Of a stretch of 64,000 bases of DNA, positions 1 to 10,795 are shown in pieces. This DNA is from Davidsoniella eucalypti (taxonomy: Eukaryota; Ascomycota; Sordariomycetes; Microascales; Ceratocystidaceae), in the NCBI GenBank assembly GCA_004009845.1, contig RMBW01000003.1, positions 744,001-808,000 of the forward strand, read 5' to 3'. The notes under the pieces are model-generated. The model worked only from the letters and a program-made list of their open reading frames with translations. It ran no database searches and was not told the DNA's origin. Made by a program: the position numbers and the translations under genes. The first letter of the stretch is position 1. Each line of letters begins with the position of its first letter.

Positions 1-1
1 A

Positions 2-391
2 GAAAACAACAGTATTTTCAAAAAGGGGCCTGGTAGCTCATCGACGTACGTGGACCGCAATGGATCTTTCGAGACGCGGTCTAGCGCGGAAGAAGGTGAT
101 GAGTTGTACAATGAGGCCGCGATCGCTACGTTAATCGAAATGGGCTATTCTGCGGAGAGTCTTGTAAGCAGCTCGTCTGCGGTTGCTGGTGTAGGTATTA
201 CGTCCAACCCTACTAATACTACTACTACTACCACTTCTGCCATTGGTAACAAGAGTAAAGAAAAGGAGGGTCGTATGTCGTCATGGCGCTTCTCGATGTC
301 CAAGAAGAAGGACAAGGGCCGTGATAGTATAGATGCCGAGCGTTTTCCAGAGACTGAATCTCTGACTGGAGAGGAGGAGTCGCGACACTAG
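2..391 (+). CDS. C-terminal fragment of an unidentified protein (5' end outside the window)
   Basis: An open frame enters from the left edge (first complete codon at position 2) and ends at a TAG at 389-391, giving about 129 residues. No ATG is needed because the frame stays open to the edge; the first possible start inside the window is only a GTG at 50. The tail is hydrophilic, with a Thr run (around nt 213-236) and a Lys-rich stretch (around nt 298-320), and looks disordered. It contains an IEMGYSAESL-like segment that faintly recalls a UBA-type helix, but this is too short to assign. I do not recognise the gene. The frame could also be the last exon of a spliced gene. Confidence 0.6.
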   Translation, partial: ENNSIFKKGPGSSSTYVDRNGSFETRSSAEEGDELYNEAAIATLIEMGYSAESLVSSSSAVAGVGITSNPTNTTTTTTSAIGNKSKEKEGRMSSWRFSMSKKKDKGRDSIDAERFPETESLTGEEESRH

Positions 392-1385
392 CTTTGTCAT
401 GACCTTCTCCATGTCCAGTGATTGATTTATAGGGCCGGGTTAGTCTTACATTAGTAGTATGAGACGATGGGGTTCTTGATCTTGATATTGGTAGTTTGTT
501 GGTGTCTGCTTGTTAGTGTTTTATTGTTTTATCTGGGACACGTTTGTGGGTTATAAGCGCAGTATCTTGCTGAATATCCTTATCTCTTCCCTCCTTGCAA
601 AGTTAATTGGCATTTTATCTATTTTTTTCTGTTCTGACAAAAAATGAATCCGATCATTCAATAATCGAATGTATATATAGTGAAGTGATTTGTTGTACAG
701 ATACGTTTGTGTGAAACCCTGGGCGGATATCAGTCTAGTAAAAGTAGTAGGCGGTAAAAAGCGGCAGAACCAAATGGGCCGGGGCTCAGAAAGCTTCAGT
801 TGAGTAACGCAAGAGCGGAATGGAATTTAACATTATTCGGCTGAAGAAACGGCGACGGTCTCGAACTTGTAAATCAATCCTCAAGTTCAAGTGTATTATT
901 AATTATCTTTAAACTTCTTTTTCTGGTTTCCCTGCTTTCTGTCACCCTTTAGCAAGGCCGTTTTCTCGTTCCTTCCCAATCGACCGATGCATTTATTTTT
1001 CTTCTATTACCTAAGCTGCCACAACTAGAAGGCAATGCAATAAAAGAAGAATTATTTCTATCTTTTTTTCATAAGTCCGATTACACGAACTCATACATCG
1101 AACGATAAATTCGCTTTTATTTCACGAAAATACCGATTTCAAATACCGAAGGCCATGACGACATAAGTCTGAGTTAGAAACAACGCAAGAAACGCAACCA
1201 TCTTAAAGCACGAACCGAGACTCTAGATATATCGCTAGGCCGGTTCATCATTGTCAAGGATTCCATAGATGAGCAAACACACAAGCAACGACGATACGAA
1301 CATAGTAAATAGCAACTGTTTGCTATCAAGAAGACAAACAAGAAGAAGAACCTTTTGTTGGGGGTAGAATTAGAATCAGCCAATC
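392..1385. other. Intergenic spacer, 994 bp
   Basis: Holds the 3' flank of the first gene and the 5' flank of CMC1. Base composition is A+T-rich with a T-rich tract near 621-632. I see no convincing coding exon, RNA gene or repeat. Confidence 0.6.
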
Positions 1386-1990
1386 ATGTCATCGTCAGAT
1401 CGATCACAAAGCAGCGATGCGGCGACTAGAAGGGCGGCGATGCCGTCACGGAATCCGCTACCGCTTTCATCATCACAGGAAGCCCAAGTGCAAGAACTCT
1501 ACCGAGCGCGAGTACGGAGTTATTGCGGACCGGAGATAAAGGGTGAGTAACGCAAGAGACCCCCCCCCCCATCCACCCCCAAGTCACCATCTTTCTCTTC
1601 CAACAACAAAAAAAACAAAAAAACTAAACTAACACCCTCTCTATAGCCTTTGCCGAATGCGCCATGGGCCGTACTTTCTCGGTAACATTTGCCTGCAAAG
1701 ACCAACATCGCGTGATGAACGCTTGTATGAAAGACCATGCAACTCCTTCGGAAATGGATGCGGCGCGCGAGGAATGGTTCGCTCAGCGCGTCGATCGTGC
1801 CCAGGCCCGTAGAAAAAAGGCCATCAAAGCTGCCGAACAGGAATCTTTTGTGCGCGAGTGGTGGGGTTTGCCGCAAAAGGACGCCGAGGAGAGGCGTCAT
1901 ATGCTGGAAAAGTTGCAGGAAGAGGAACGCTTCGGTGGCAAAGCGGCTCCGAATAGACCGCATGTAGAGGGGGGGGAGCGGAGATCATAG
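1386..1990 (+). CDS. CMC1: COX assembly mitochondrial protein Cmc1 (twin CX9C)
   Basis: Small intermembrane-space protein needed for cytochrome c oxidase assembly; the family acts in stabilising Cox1 and in copper handling and is imported through the Mia40 relay. Two exons, 1386-1542 and 1647-1990, encode 166 residues; the 104-nt intron starts GTGAGT and ends TATAG, with a CTAAC branch site. Splicing creates the first of two CX9C pairs: Cys47/Cys57 and Cys69/Cys79, the defining CHCH motif. Helical, charged residues follow, and the tail is longer than in yeast Cmc1 (about 111 residues), as is common in filamentous fungi. The start is the first ATG of the frame. It lies tail-to-tail with LYS1, 377 bp away. 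Family assignment is firm; Cmc1 versus another twin-CX9C paralogue is slightly less so. Confidence 0.9.
1559..1578 (+). repeat. Poly-C tract in CMC1 intron
   Basis: A run of about 12 C followed by another C-rich stretch inside the CMC1 intron. A simple-sequence tract likely to vary in length between strains. Confidence 0.8.
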
Positions 1991-2367
1991 GAAGGGGAGA
2001 CGATGAGAGGAGAACTAGAGGGCTGTTATGGCAATGTCCGGAGAGACGGTGTGACACCTTGTATTTTTAAATCCCCAAAGATAAAGCCAGCTGTGTGGTC
2101 TACTCTACTTGGTTAGGGGAGGAAGGGTTCTATCAAAATGATAGACACTTTTTTGATTTCTGTTCTGATTCTTTTCTTTTTTTTTTTTTTTTGCATATCC
2201 TCTGTACACATAGTAGGCACAATATATCGCAATGAACAAAATATATATACATGTACTCTCAGTATCAATCTGTTTTGGTGTCTAGTCATGAACTGTGATT
2301 TCTTATTTTACATGTCTGGTCTAATTACTTATTTTTATTTTAAAAGTCCATTGGTCTCTAGCCAGAT
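1991..2367. other. Convergent 3' spacer between CMC1 and LYS1
   Basis: 377 bp between two stop codons on opposite strands, with a T run near 2176-2191 and AT-rich sequence. It presumably carries both polyadenylation regions. No gene seen. Confidence 0.6.
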
Positions 2368-3751
2368 CTAGTTCTGCAGAGCCTCCTTGGGAAGGGTAGC
2401 GACCTTCTCGTTGAACAGCGTGTTGGCACGAGCCCACACACCATCGTTCTTCCAGTCCTTGAGCTTCAGCAGATGCGGCAGAAGATCGGCAGAGAAGGCC
2501 TCGGACGCCTCACGGGGCAGCAGAGACGGCAGGTGGTCAATGGCAATGACGGTCAGAGGCTCACCCTTTAGACCCCCTACGGGCACGGTAGGGCTGGAGA
2601 ATGTGGTGGCCACGTTGTACACAGGCACGGGGTTATACGGCGAGGTAGTATCGGCCGAAACGTCGCAGATGACAGTCAGCTTGCGCGAAGGTGTTTGCAG
2701 CGACGGCAAGTCGACAAAGTTGGGGATCTTGTGCATCAGGTAGATGCAGTTGATGAAGATGTCGCTCTCGACAATCTCGGTGAAGGGACCGCCGACCTTG
2801 GTCTCGGCAATATCCCACTTGAGAACGTTTTCGGCAGGAATGCCCGCCGCAGCCACCATGTCGACGGCACCGGTACCGCAGCGGCCCTGGGCACCGATGA
2901 TGATGACGCGCGGCTGACGGCCGGCCTTCTTGGCACCCTCGGCCAGAGCGGCCTTGACATCGGCGATCAGCTTATCCTGGATAGGGTAGCTGGTCAGGGC
3001 GGGCATAGGCTTACCGGGGTTGCTGATCTGCCACGCCCAGTCGATCAGCGAGGCGGCAGCACCAGCAAAGCCGGCGTGGTAGCCAAAGGCAGCCACACGA
3101 CGACCGTTCTCGTGCTGCAGGAACTCAAGATCCAGAAGAGTACCGCCGCCGCGGGGGAAACGGCCCAGAACGTCTTGCCAGCCGCCCTGCTCCTTGTAGC
3201 AGTGGGCGAACTGAACGTGGGTGTGCTTCAGAGGGACTATCGGAGAGAAAAGAGCAGGTTAGCACAGGGAATAGAGACACACACACAAGTCCAACTTACA
3301 GGTCTCCTCGGGAAGCTCCTTCAGGCCAATGATGATGTGGTCGGCAGACGCCTCGGTCCAGCTGCCAGTAGGCACCAGAGTAGCACCGGCCTTCTCGAAC
3401 TCGGCGTCGTCAAAGACGCGCATAGTGCAGCGCTCGACATTAACAGTGTATCCGGCATCGATCAGGGCCTTGGTGGTGGCCGGGGTAAGAGCGGAACGGT
3501 GCTCGAGAGGCTATTGGAGCAAACGTTAGCAGTGGTCAAAGATAGAGAATGCTCTATACATGTTTTTATTTTCTTGCGGTTTTGCGCTGAATCGGCTTCG
3601 TTGATCGGCGATGCGATTACGCATCACGTGTTGCAGCTGCAAAAAAAAAAAAAAAAAAGAACGGCGCGACTTCGGCCGGGACGGGACGACGAATCAGGAA
3701 AAGGCAACAACGAACCTTGGTCTCGGCACGCAGATGCAGAATTGTCGACAT
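2368..3751 (-). CDS. LYS1: Saccharopine dehydrogenase (NAD+, L-lysine-forming)
   Basis: Last enzyme of the fungal alpha-aminoadipate pathway: saccharopine + NAD+ gives lysine + 2-oxoglutarate + NADH. Three exons on the minus strand: 3716-3751 (12 codons), 3300-3510 and 2368-3236, joined by introns of 205 and 63 nt, give 371 residues (yeast Lys1 is 373). Visible signatures are the N-terminal alanine-dehydrogenase-like fold, the LPEET...H.HVQFAHCYK segment spanning exons 2/3 that holds catalytic Lys/His residues in the family, and the NAD-binding IIIGAQGRCGTGA loop. The C-terminus (ALQN) has no PTS1-type tripeptide, unlike the peroxisomal yeast enzyme. The start ATG at 3751 gives the conserved short first exon. 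Upstream lie two TGAGTCA sites. Confidence 0.96.
3625..3630. promoter_or_regulatory. CACGTG palindrome in LYS1 intron 1
   Basis: A perfect E-box hexamer inside the 205-nt first intron, close to the start codon and next to a poly-A run (about 3641-3658 on the plus strand). A bHLH factor could bind here; function is inference only. Confidence 0.35.
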
Positions 3752-4440
3752 TGTGTGATATATTTGATGGTTTTGGTGATGGTTTGCAAAAGGGAAGTGT
3801 AAGAAAATGGAAAATCTAGGAAGAACCTCAACCTTATCTCTTTTTTGGTCTTGTTCCAAAAGTATGTTTCGAGTGGTGACGATGTTAGTCAATTCAAACA
3901 CGGCAACTACTCTAACTATGACTAGACATTGCAGCTTAGACGGCTGTTGACTGGTCAATGAAGCTGGTAAAAGTGGGGCAGAAAGAATTTGGGATTTTGG
4001 CGGGGTTAATTGGCAAAAAGGGCAAAAAGTGAAACTGCGTCTGGAGGAGGGGAGAAAACAGCAGTTACTCTGACATGACAGGAGATTCATAAAGTTGTAG
4101 ATAATTGAAGAATGAAGCAGTGATATCTAGATAGTATTCATATCGAGATCTCAACGGTTTATATAGATTTCCGTCGCGCTATTTCAGATGTATAGAAGCC
4201 CTTGTTAATTTTCCCTTGCCTCTCTTAGATATTGCGGCGCTGTAACCGAGCATTCAATTCGGCCGTCTCATCTCTAAGTGTACGTTTCGACTTCTCACCA
4301 CTATCAAGCCAAGATTGCGGCAAGGAATGATTATAGCTAGCAAATGCAATATGGTGGGCTGTAGTGCTTCACTCATTTCTAGCTACTGGGAAAGATATAA
4401 CAAAAATAGAGAAGACAGGAACAGGGCCGCTCATCGGAGG

Positions 4441-4447
4441 TGAGTCA
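4441..4447. promoter_or_regulatory. TGAGTCA, Gcn4/CpcA-type site upstream of LYS1
   Basis: Exact match to the core heptamer bound by Gcn4-family bZIP regulators of general amino-acid control (CPC1/CpcA in filamentous fungi). It lies 690 bp upstream of the LYS1 start codon. Known: lysine genes are Gcn4 targets in yeast. Inferred: function here. Confidence 0.45.
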
Positions 4448-4791
4448 AAAGCAACGGCATTTCTAGATTTGTATATTGCAGTCAGAGCTTGGCTTGTAGC
4501 AAAAAAAAGGAAAACTGCGCCGTGTCGTGACGGGCTGATATGTCTGGGACAGCTCATCGACGCATGGGACAAAATCAAAACGTACGCGTGTGGGCTTGTA
4601 GCACATAAAACACACAATATGCATACACGCAGTAGTACATTGCACATGTTTAGATTCTCACTATAAGCATATACATATACTCGTGCACAAGAAAGAGTAC
4701 AATAGAACTAGCAAAAGCGCGAGAGGGAACAAATGTGGCATGCACAAATTAGCCGTCTGCGTGTGTTGACGGAGCACTGCAGCGTTCCAGT

Positions 4792-4798
4792 TGAGTCA
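4792..4798. promoter_or_regulatory. Second TGAGTCA site upstream of LYS1
   Basis: Another exact heptamer, 345 bp beyond the first. I found no other TGA(C/G)TCA heptamer while reading the rest of the window, so the pair is notable, although it is about 1 kb from the LYS1 start. Confidence 0.4.
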
Positions 4799-7700
4799 CA
4801 GCATGTGCGGATAGGATGTACTGATACAGCACAAGGCCCTACAACCGAAAGCACGCCAACATCGGCTACTTGGCGAGCCTTCCGCTACAGAAACAGGATC
4901 AAGCAACAGAGATGTACAGATATATATATATATGCTGTAGTTATACGCTAGCTACGTGATACCAAGAGGTTAGCCTAAGGAGACGCCGTGTATAGCTCCT
5001 GTTGTGGCAGCCTCGGCAGACAATGGGTCCGCGCCGACTAAGCGACGAAAGAAGGGTCCGACGGAGGACGGAGGAAGAAAGCTACCATGTGCATATCTCC
5101 GGTCAGCAAAGTGGATAGCGGGGTCTGTTCTGCAAGCACAACTACTGATTCAGAGACAAAGGCCAGAGACATTTGAAGCATGGACAAGACTAACAGCACA
5201 GCCTGGGCAAAGACAGCAGTATCTGCCAGCAGAAAAGATGATGGAAACAAATTGTAAAGAGGTAATAAACGCGGCGGGGTAAGAGGAGCAAGGAGTCAGT
5301 AGCGCAGACGGATCTTGCCTTGTATAGCAGATATTTAGAGATCGTCAAAGCCTCGGCCGGAGCCAACTTTACCTTGATGACGCCGACTTTTAGTGTTGAT
5401 ATGAAAAGAAGGAATATAAAGGATATGCCAGAGGAAGGTAAAAGGAAGAGATGCCAAAATCGATGCAAGAAGCTGAAAGGAAGACATGAAGATTGCTTCA
5501 AGAAACCAAAAGGATGCCGCCGCTTCCAATAGTCCACTGATGTGCACAGCGACTATTTAGACAGGCCATTGAGAATCGATAGTGCGGCAGCTGACCATGG
5601 GCTCTAGATTGTCTAGCTCTATTAGTACGCTACTCAGCTCTGCCGGCGCTGACACCACGAGACGAGAAACTAGCTTGCAAAGTCTTCATCGTCGGCAGCG
5701 TTGTGCGTTGTCTTTGAGTGGTGGAGGATCTCGGGCCTTGTTTGCTAGTAGTCGTAATGGCAGTAGTCAATTAATAGTATGATAGTATATCTTGTGTTTG
5801 TAGTCCTGATGCTACCGTCTATCTTTTCGTATTAACTAGTCTTGTCCCTTCTATCTGCTACAGTTTCCCAATCGGGCGACACGGGACGCACGGAAAGAAA
5901 TTACGCAATAGAGGCTCTGATCGAGTCTGTGATGATTTAAGTGGAAAACCAAAGAGAAATGCAGAAATACAGAGACAACATGTGATGCTAATGAGGCGGC
6001 CTCTGATTCAAATTCTGCATGTTTTGTCTTTGTTTTTTTTTTCCCTTGACCGCTCTCCCTAAAAAGAAAAGAAAAGAACAGAAAATAGCACCATTGTTTC
6101 GTTTCGACATGTCGCCTCACTTGGCTTATCTAAGAAACAAATATATTTTTTTTTCTGAACCAAACGTCATGTTGATAATTCCCCCCATTAAGCAAGAACG
6201 CCAAAAAAACCCATCTGTAAATTCTCCATTCGCTAGCGATTCCATTTATTGTTTCCGCCCGGACTAGCAGCTGCAATTTTGCTGACAATGACATGATCGA
6301 TCGCCCGCTAAAGCTTATCAGCCCAAGCTTATTCTATTTTTTCTTTTCTTTTCTTTTTATACTAGCCTGATTTGGGAGACAGATATGCGCTAGGATTGCA
6401 CAAAACCCACCAATATGTACACGTATTAGTGCAGGCATTATTACTAACTAACTGTTCCCTAGAAAGTCGTCCGAACCCTAGCCCTTCTGTAGCTATTCCG
6501 CTTGCTTCTTAACTGCTTGCTCTTTTCCTTCCCTGCTCCTTGTTCACAGGTGTGCTGGCACCGGCTTTTGGTCGTCGAGAAGGCAAAAAGAGGCCGTGCT
6601 GTTTGCATATCGATGCAGAGAATCCACGACTGTTCGCGTCGGGAAGCCATGCCCCGATTTGTCGTCTAAGCCAAGGATGAGCTCTGTTGCTGCTGTTATC
6701 TTTGCTCTACTTTTTATTTCCCTATTTCATCATTTATTTCTGTACTTGCGACTATTGTCTTGGGCTCCATCCTTTGTATTGGCCCACTAGTAGAAAATCC
6801 AGGAAGATCGATTCGATGTGCGGTGGGCATCGATATTGCCAACGATGGAGAGGCGTCGATCATCGTGACTTGGCAGCACGTTAGGGTTTGCAGCCAGGGT
6901 TAGATGCTGTGTTTCTCTTTTGCAAGTTCAGCGTCCCGCCGTGCCATGAGCAAAGCAGCCAATCCAACGGCAGATTCTTCGATTTGTATGTGCTGTACCG
7001 TGTGTTTTCTCTCTTCTGCCACGGCCCATGCATAAGAAATGGCGCTTACACAGCGTTTTCTGCTACAAAGTGCCACAGGTGACGGACTTCTTCTCGTGGT
7101 TGGAATCTTGGAATCTTGGATGTGACAGTAGCGCTGATTGGCTATCTTGGCTCGCGAGATCCTGGCCAGGGTCGTATCGCCTCCGTCACGGGCCAGCGCT
7201 TAATTCGACGGGCTTTAACAGAAGAGAAAGAAACACCAGAAACCAGCAAAAACAGAAGGGCTCGCTGGCAAAGGCTGGATGAGAATGAATCTATTGATTC
7301 GTCCTGGAGGCGGACGGTTCTTGGTCTGCTGAACTGGGCATTCGATGGGCACTGCAGGCCCTGTATTTGATTTGGCCTACTGCTACCACCTCGTCATGGC
7401 GTCTGGCGATGTATCTTGCTCTGGCTTGTTTTTGCTAGAGAGGGGAAGTCCATTGTCGTAATATCAAATGGCACCAGGAGCCTCAGGATTTCGCCCACGA
7501 GAGCCAGAACAGCAAATAAACCAGACCAATAAATAGCAAATTCGTGTATGTATGCAAGTTCTGCTGCATGTCTAAAACCTTGTCTGTCTATTTGTCTGTC
7601 TATTTCTATTTCTTTACTATGTACTTGTGCTTGTCTCTCGAAGTACTCCGTCCGCCTTCTCTGTATACTAAATTCTGTAAATTCTGCTGACGTTACCTAA

Positions 7701-8173
7701 AAATACTCAGAATTACAGAAAATTACCGGGCGATCAGCAACAAATCCGAAAGAGACGGTCAGACTTGTTTCTTCCTTTCGTCAGTCTTTTTCTCGTCTCG
7801 TTCCTTTCCTGTCTAGTTTCTGCTATTTTTCTGTTCCACATTCTGGCTTCGATATTGGCCTCGATATAAACTGTTGTCAATATATCTACTCGAGAGCCTT
7901 CCTCTTCTCCCTCTCTCTCTCTCGCTTCTTTCGTTTTCTTTTTCTTCTTCCTGAAAGCTTCACTCTGGAAGGTCGAGCTTCTAATCTGTTACTATAGCGC
8001 CGACTCTAGCCTAGTCTAATCAAGCTTCTTTGTGTATACACTCCGTACATAGGAACCGCCCATTCTGTGCTGTCCTGTATATATACCGCTTATCAGAACA
8101 TAATCTGCTTTATATACACCATATCTTAATATACCCTCTTGATTCATTCGAGCTCACTTGTTTGAGTTCTTAT

Positions 8174-10102
8174 ATGGCGCCCAAGCAACCTTCACAGGGC
8201 ACCTTCTCGCTCTTTCCTGCTCCTCAGACTCGTCCTAGCTCACCACCACAACTCCGGGCCACTCGAACCGACACAGACGCTGACGCCATGGCTCCCATCA
8301 ATGCTTCCGCAGCCCCCGAAGCTGGGTCCCCGTTGGCCAGCACCAACCCTCTGGGCATCCACACCACCACTGCCGTTGCCGAGCCTACCGGAGACTCTGA
8401 AGCTGCTCTGTCTTCGCCTCCGCCCATCACGTCGTTCCTACCTCTGCGTAGCTCTATTGCCAAGCTGCCTCTGAGTGACGATGACGACGATGACGCTGGT
8501 GCCGACGCTGCCGTACACACTGCTACCATGCGGTCCATCTTCCCCATCTACAACCCAGACCTACCGCTAGAGCACCAGGACTACTTCCCAACACAGACTA
8601 GCCCCACGCGCATTCCCCGCGGCGTCATCAGCCGGCCGCTGTACTCACCAGGCGACGATGGGGGCGATGCCACTCTGCCCGGCGATGCGCAGGCTGCTGC
8701 TGCTGCTGCCGCTGCTATTGCCGCCGCCAACGCCGTGGCTGCCAATGTTCAGGTTGCCGATGCGGTGGCTACTGCCAACTCGGCAGCTGCTCCGTGGCCA
8801 CCTGTCCGCCGCAACGCCGGCCCTAAGCCTGATATCCCCAACCCTAGTTCTGCCGAGTCGGTCAAGAGCCTGTGGAAGGTCGCTAATGGCTGGAAGGCCA
8901 CGGGTGCCGAAGGCCGTGTGTATTGCCTGAAGATGATCCAGGAGCGTGACTCGCCGTTCTACACGCTGTCGTCGGCTACCCAGCCCTTCTATACCTTCAA
9001 GCTGGACCCAACCTCGGCTTCGGCCCACGTATCGCTGGCCCGTCTCGACCCGGCCAAGGCTGCCAAGTCTGGCAGTTCCGCCGCCGAGGCCAACGCACCC
9101 GGCAGCGGCAAGAACTGGGCTGAGGCCCTGTCCACTATCGTCGAGGAGGAGGTGCGCCACCACCGCCCCAACGACGGCCAGGTAGCTCTACTGTACCCTA
9201 CGGCTGCGCGCCAGATGGCTCTGGACAAGTCACACGACGAGGCCGCTGTATACATGGCCGAGAATGAGTGTGCGCGCCTGATCTGGGACGACGACTCGGC
9301 CGGCTACTACCTCGTGCACCCGGCCCTAGCCACGCCCTTCTGCGTCACTATTGACCGCGCGCCGGCCTGGAACCAGACCGAGTACACGCTGGAGCACCAC
9401 GAGTCACCTCAGCACCTAGCCAAGCTGACGCGCGACGGCACCGGCGCCGGGTTCCTCCAGATCGACACGGGCCTGGCCGCCAAGATCGAGAGCTTCTTCA
9501 TCGTCGACGTGGCCGTAGCCGCGCTAATGCTAGTGGCCAACCGTGACGAGAAGAACATCGTTCCCTCCGAGTCCTTCGAGCCCCCGCCAAGCAGCAGCAG
9601 CGCCGGCTCTCACGGCATCCACGTTGCTGGTGCCGGCGCTGGCAACATGGCTCCGCTGCCCCCTGCCAAGCTGCGTACTTCTCTGCGCGGTAGCAACGCT
9701 GCCGCTGCTAATGGCGCGGCCGGTGGTTCGCCTGGTGGCGGTCGTGGAGACGAGGGCTTGGCGGGTGCTATGCGCCGCTTGGCTGAGAAGCGCAAGAAGC
9801 GCCATGCGCAGGACCGCAAGAAGGGCAAGATTAGCCTGGAAAGCCGCCGCGAGGACTTCGATGTCGATTTGGAGAGCCAGACTAGCGGCTCACTGATGAA
9901 GAGAGAGAAGGAGGGCGACGTCGTCGTCGAACCGGCGTCTCAGGACCCCGATGCCTTCACTGAGAAGCTGCCCTGGCCAGTGCGCATCATTGTGGCCATG
10001 GTCACCGGCTTCTTCAAGTTCTTCTTCTGGATCTTTGTCATGATGTTCAAGTTCTTGGTCCTGATGGGCAAGGGCGTCGGCAAGTGCTGCGGCGTTCGGT
10101 AA
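8174..10102 (+). CDS. Conserved fungal hypothetical protein with C-terminal hydrophobic tail
   Basis: Single-exon gene of 642 residues. The frame extends 48 codons upstream without an ATG, so the ATG at 8174 (MAPKQPSQG...) is the likely start. The N-terminal third is Pro/Ser/Ala-rich and looks disordered, with a run of six Asp (about residues 101-106) and an Ala-rich tract (about 175-225). A globular core follows (about 235-465), beginning near a WKVANGWKA segment. A basic linker rich in Lys/Arg (about 530-560) precedes a strongly hydrophobic, Phe-rich C-terminal segment (about 600-627) ending in a short basic/Cys tail, suggesting a tail-anchored or amphipathic membrane protein. From memory, relatives are often labelled 'acetylserotonin methyltransferase-like' in fungal genomes, but I see no SAM-binding motif that would justify the name. 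Function unknown. Confidence 0.85.
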   Translation: MAPKQPSQGTFSLFPAPQTRPSSPPQLRATRTDTDADAMAPINASAAPEAGSPLASTNPLGIHTTTAVAEPTGDSEAALSSPPPITSFLPLRSSIAKLPLSDDDDDDAGADAAVHTATMRSIFPIYNPDLPLEHQDYFPTQTSPTRIPRGVISRPLYSPGDDGGDATLPGDAQAAAAAAAAIAAANAVAANVQVADAVATANSAAAPWPPVRRNAGPKPDIPNPSSAESVKSLWKVANGWKATGAEGRVYCLKMIQERDSPFYTLSSATQPFYTFKLDPTSASAHVSLARLDPAKAAKSGSSAAEANAPGSGKNWAEALSTIVEEEVRHHRPNDGQVALLYPTAARQMALDKSHDEAAVYMAENECARLIWDDDSAGYYLVHPALATPFCVTIDRAPAWNQTEYTLEHHESPQHLAKLTRDGTGAGFLQIDTGLAAKIESFFIVDVAVAALMLVANRDEKNIVPSESFEPPPSSSSAGSHGIHVAGAGAGNMAPLPPAKLRTSLRGSNAAAANGAAGGSPGGGRGDEGLAGAMRRLAEKRKKRHAQDRKKGKISLESRREDFDVDLESQTSGSLMKREKEGDVVVEPASQDPDAFTEKLPWPVRIIVAMVTGFFKFFFWIFVMMFKFLVLMGKGVGKCCGVR

Positions 10103-10795
10103 ACATCAGGTGTTTCTGTCGGCGGGAGAGAGAGTCGGTCTGAGAGAAAAATATTGTCTGGAAGACCATTTCGATATACATGCTATACGCTGTGCGTATA
10201 CAAGAAGAAGCCTCTGAAAAGAGACCGGCGACGACAATAATCACCATGTCTGTTCATATTGTCATATGGACACGCCACCAAATGCATTCAACGGCGAGAG
10301 CGGTGTCAGCAGTAATGTTCGTGTTTCCTATTTGTTCAGTGCTATTTCTTATTCCTTTCTTGCCATCCTTGCTTCTTTTGTCCTCGATCGCTTGTACGTG
10401 ATCTCTTGTCTTCTTTTTCGTTTTGATGATTTTTTACGCTTACCAAGTTTCTTTTTTTCCTGATCTTTTCTTGCGTTACTTTGCCTGTTTAATGAAGATG
10501 TTTTGATTTTCCTATTCCACATTCGTATCTGTTTCTCTATCTGTATCATAAATTAGGTTGGGTATGTCTAGCAATAAAAGAGATTTGTGTTCAATAACAA
10601 GTAACAAAGTAGTCTTTTTTGGTCTGTGTAAAACCCCTCCAAGACTCCAGTAACCCTAAGAATATATGTAAATCGAAACGAAGTAAAAGGCCGATGAATT
10701 TATATGTGACAAGCAGAAATGACAACAGAATAACCAGGTACAAGAGCAGCAAATTAAGGATATTGTACAGCTTCTTGCTTTTTCTTTGACAAGGC
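10103..10795. other. Convergent 3' spacer
   Basis: 693 bp between the 8174 gene and UTP11, A+T-rich with T tracts, likely 3' untranslated and terminator sequence for both. No coding signal. Confidence 0.6.

Larger units (their letters stand above)
3752..8173. other. 4.4 kb spacer upstream of LYS1 and of the 8174 gene
   Basis: A divergent intergenic region. Short open frames exist on both strands (for example 5004-5282, 5320-5532 and 5582-5782) but none shows a recognisable domain, conserved-looking composition or spliced continuity. The stretch just before 8174 (about 7890-7960) is a pyrimidine-rich CT tract typical of fungal core promoters. Two Gcn4/CpcA-like sites lie on the LYS1 side. No RNA gene recognised. 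Confidence 0.5.

Noticed and set aside
2695..3819. 374-codon plus-strand frame over LYS1
   Set aside because: Antisense shadow of the clearly recognisable LYS1 exons and introns.
5004..5782. Three successive short plus-strand frames (92, 70 and 66 residues) as a possible gene
   Set aside because: No shared domain, no convincing splice joints in phase, and comparable frames on the other strand; best treated as chance frames in the LYS1 upstream region.
8030..8173. 48-codon upstream extension of the 8174 gene
   Set aside because: No ATG in the extension (begins at TTG), and its composition is unlike the conserved start.
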